64,000 nt of DNA from Brassica napus (lineage: Eukaryota > Streptophyta > Magnoliopsida > Brassicales > Brassicaceae). The DNA is taken from NCBI RefSeq assembly GCF_020379485.1, contig NW_026015504.1, forward strand, positions 1 to 64,000, in the 5' to 3' direction. Within the stretch, counting starts at the first letter, position 1, and each line of letters begins with the position of its first letter. The position numbers were made by a program, and so were the translations under genes. This document shows, piece by piece, positions 63,200-64,000 of the stretch. The notes under the pieces are model-generated. The model worked only from the letters and a program-made list of their open reading frames with translations, was not told the origin of the DNA and made no database searches.

Positions 63200-64000
63200 A
63201 CTAGAATTTGACTCACACAATTGTACGGATATTATTTTCAGTTGATTAAATTTAAAAATAATTATTTATTCAAAAAATATTTAAGAATGACTATGTTTTT
63301 AAAAATTATATGGTATTATTTTCTTATAACTCATTTTTCATTTGATAAATTGTTAGAAAGAAAATTTTAGCATAATATAACTCAGTTGTCATTAAATTTA
63401 TGGTTTTTATTTATATTTTTTATTATTTAATTATAATATTTTCATTTTATATTTGAAAGATAAAAGAATTTTCTTTCAAAAAATATTTTTGTAAATGTAT
63501 TTTTTTTAAATAATCAATTAAAATTGTTATTATCATTGAATATCATTATTTTTGACATAATTTGAGTTTTCGTTTACATCAAAACTTATCATATTTTAGG
63601 ATAATTTTAATTTAAAATGTAATTTTCATATTTTTCAAACAAATTCTCAAAATATTTTTTAAATATTTTGTTATGATTGTTAAAAAAATATTGAGTTGCA
63701 TTTCAAATAAAAAGGTAAAGATATTTAAAATATTCTAATTAAAATATGTAAAATTAAATATAGTTTTAAGGAAATGGTCAAAAAAAAAAAATTACACATA
63801 AAATAATCATGATTTTTGTTAACGGGTTGGATCATTATTTATATGATATCGCACACGAAAGAAAAATTTCTGTTTTTAAAATTATCTAATTAACTCTATA
63901 CTCATTTTTTAAATATTTTTTATATGATATCACACATTCGTAAAAAAATAAATAGTTTAAGATGCAAAAAAAATATTTACTTAATGAATATAATATGAAC
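63200..64000. mobile_element. CTAG-ended element, copy 2, cut by the window end
   Basis: Begins with the same inverted left end ACTAGAATTTGACTCACAC as 32,022 and follows its AT-rich interior to the last base. The hairpin end lies beyond the window. Confidence 0.5.

Larger units (their letters stand above)
46990..64000. repeat. Second copy of a large segmental duplication
   Basis: It corresponds to 1-~32,828. Offsets measured at shared variants are 47,008 at the start, 47,071 near 3.5 kb, and ~47,780 from 4.5 to 6.6 kb. They are then 41,973 from 12.5 kb through the hAT element, and 31,442 from 26.9 kb into the island. The jumps are therefore +2 monomers near 51.55-52.25 kb, about -5.9 kb near 54.44 kb and about -10.5 kb near 58.37 kb. 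Non-satellite parts are nearly identical, for example one substitution in the ~300 bp open region at 58,846-59,136. Confidence 0.88.

Overview
The window looks like nuclear plant DNA, most likely from a Brassicaceae (Brassica-type) genome. It is dominated by a very AT-rich tandem satellite with a monomer of about 350 bp, and it holds a low-copy island with plant-style promoter and splice signals plus several non-autonomous transposons. No intact conserved protein-coding gene, rRNA, tRNA or CRISPR array could be supported. Species and chromosome position are inferences. The monomer length fits the ~350-bp class of Brassica satellites rather than the ~176-180-bp centromeric class, but I could not run a database match.

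Layout: 1-15,506 is satellite. 15,515-16,087 is a GC-rich hAT-type MITE with an 8-bp target duplication. 16,088-~27,370 is satellite. ~27,370-33,515 is a non-satellite island. It holds a decayed gene fragment, a tiny poly-A retro-insertion with target duplication, and a TATA promoter with a first exon. These are followed by a ~2.1-kb intron packed with an inverted/direct repeat array, a second short exon, a GCATTTT minisatellite, an ~890-bp element with CTAG-type inverted ends, and MITE or Helitron-like debris. ~33,516-57,480 is satellite. 57,489-58,059 is the second hAT copy. 58,060-~58,812 is satellite. ~58,813-64,000 is the second copy of the island, cut by the window end.

The window contains two copies of one large block. 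Copy 2 (from ~46,990) follows copy 1 (from ~1) at an offset of about 47.0-47.1 kb. It gains two monomers, skips about 5.9 kb of satellite, follows at a constant offset of ~41,973 through the hAT element, skips another ~10.5 kb, and then follows at ~31,442 into the island. Gene-region copies are nearly identical, so the duplication is recent. Satellite unequal exchange has since altered the array lengths. Inside the arrays there are further higher-order repeats: a ~9.2-9.3-kb block and a ~2.84-kb (8-monomer) tandem pair.

The most unusual feature is the transcription-unit-like part of the island, present twice. Exon 1 ends in AT immediately before GTAAGT, and exon 2 begins with G, so splicing would create an ATG. 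The unspliced RNA would read ATG-TAA, a start directly followed by a stop. The intron between them carries about a dozen copies of an ACCCACGGCTT-bearing unit, arranged so that 18-nt arms form perfect hairpins and splice-site-like sequences recur on both strands. I do not recognise the product.
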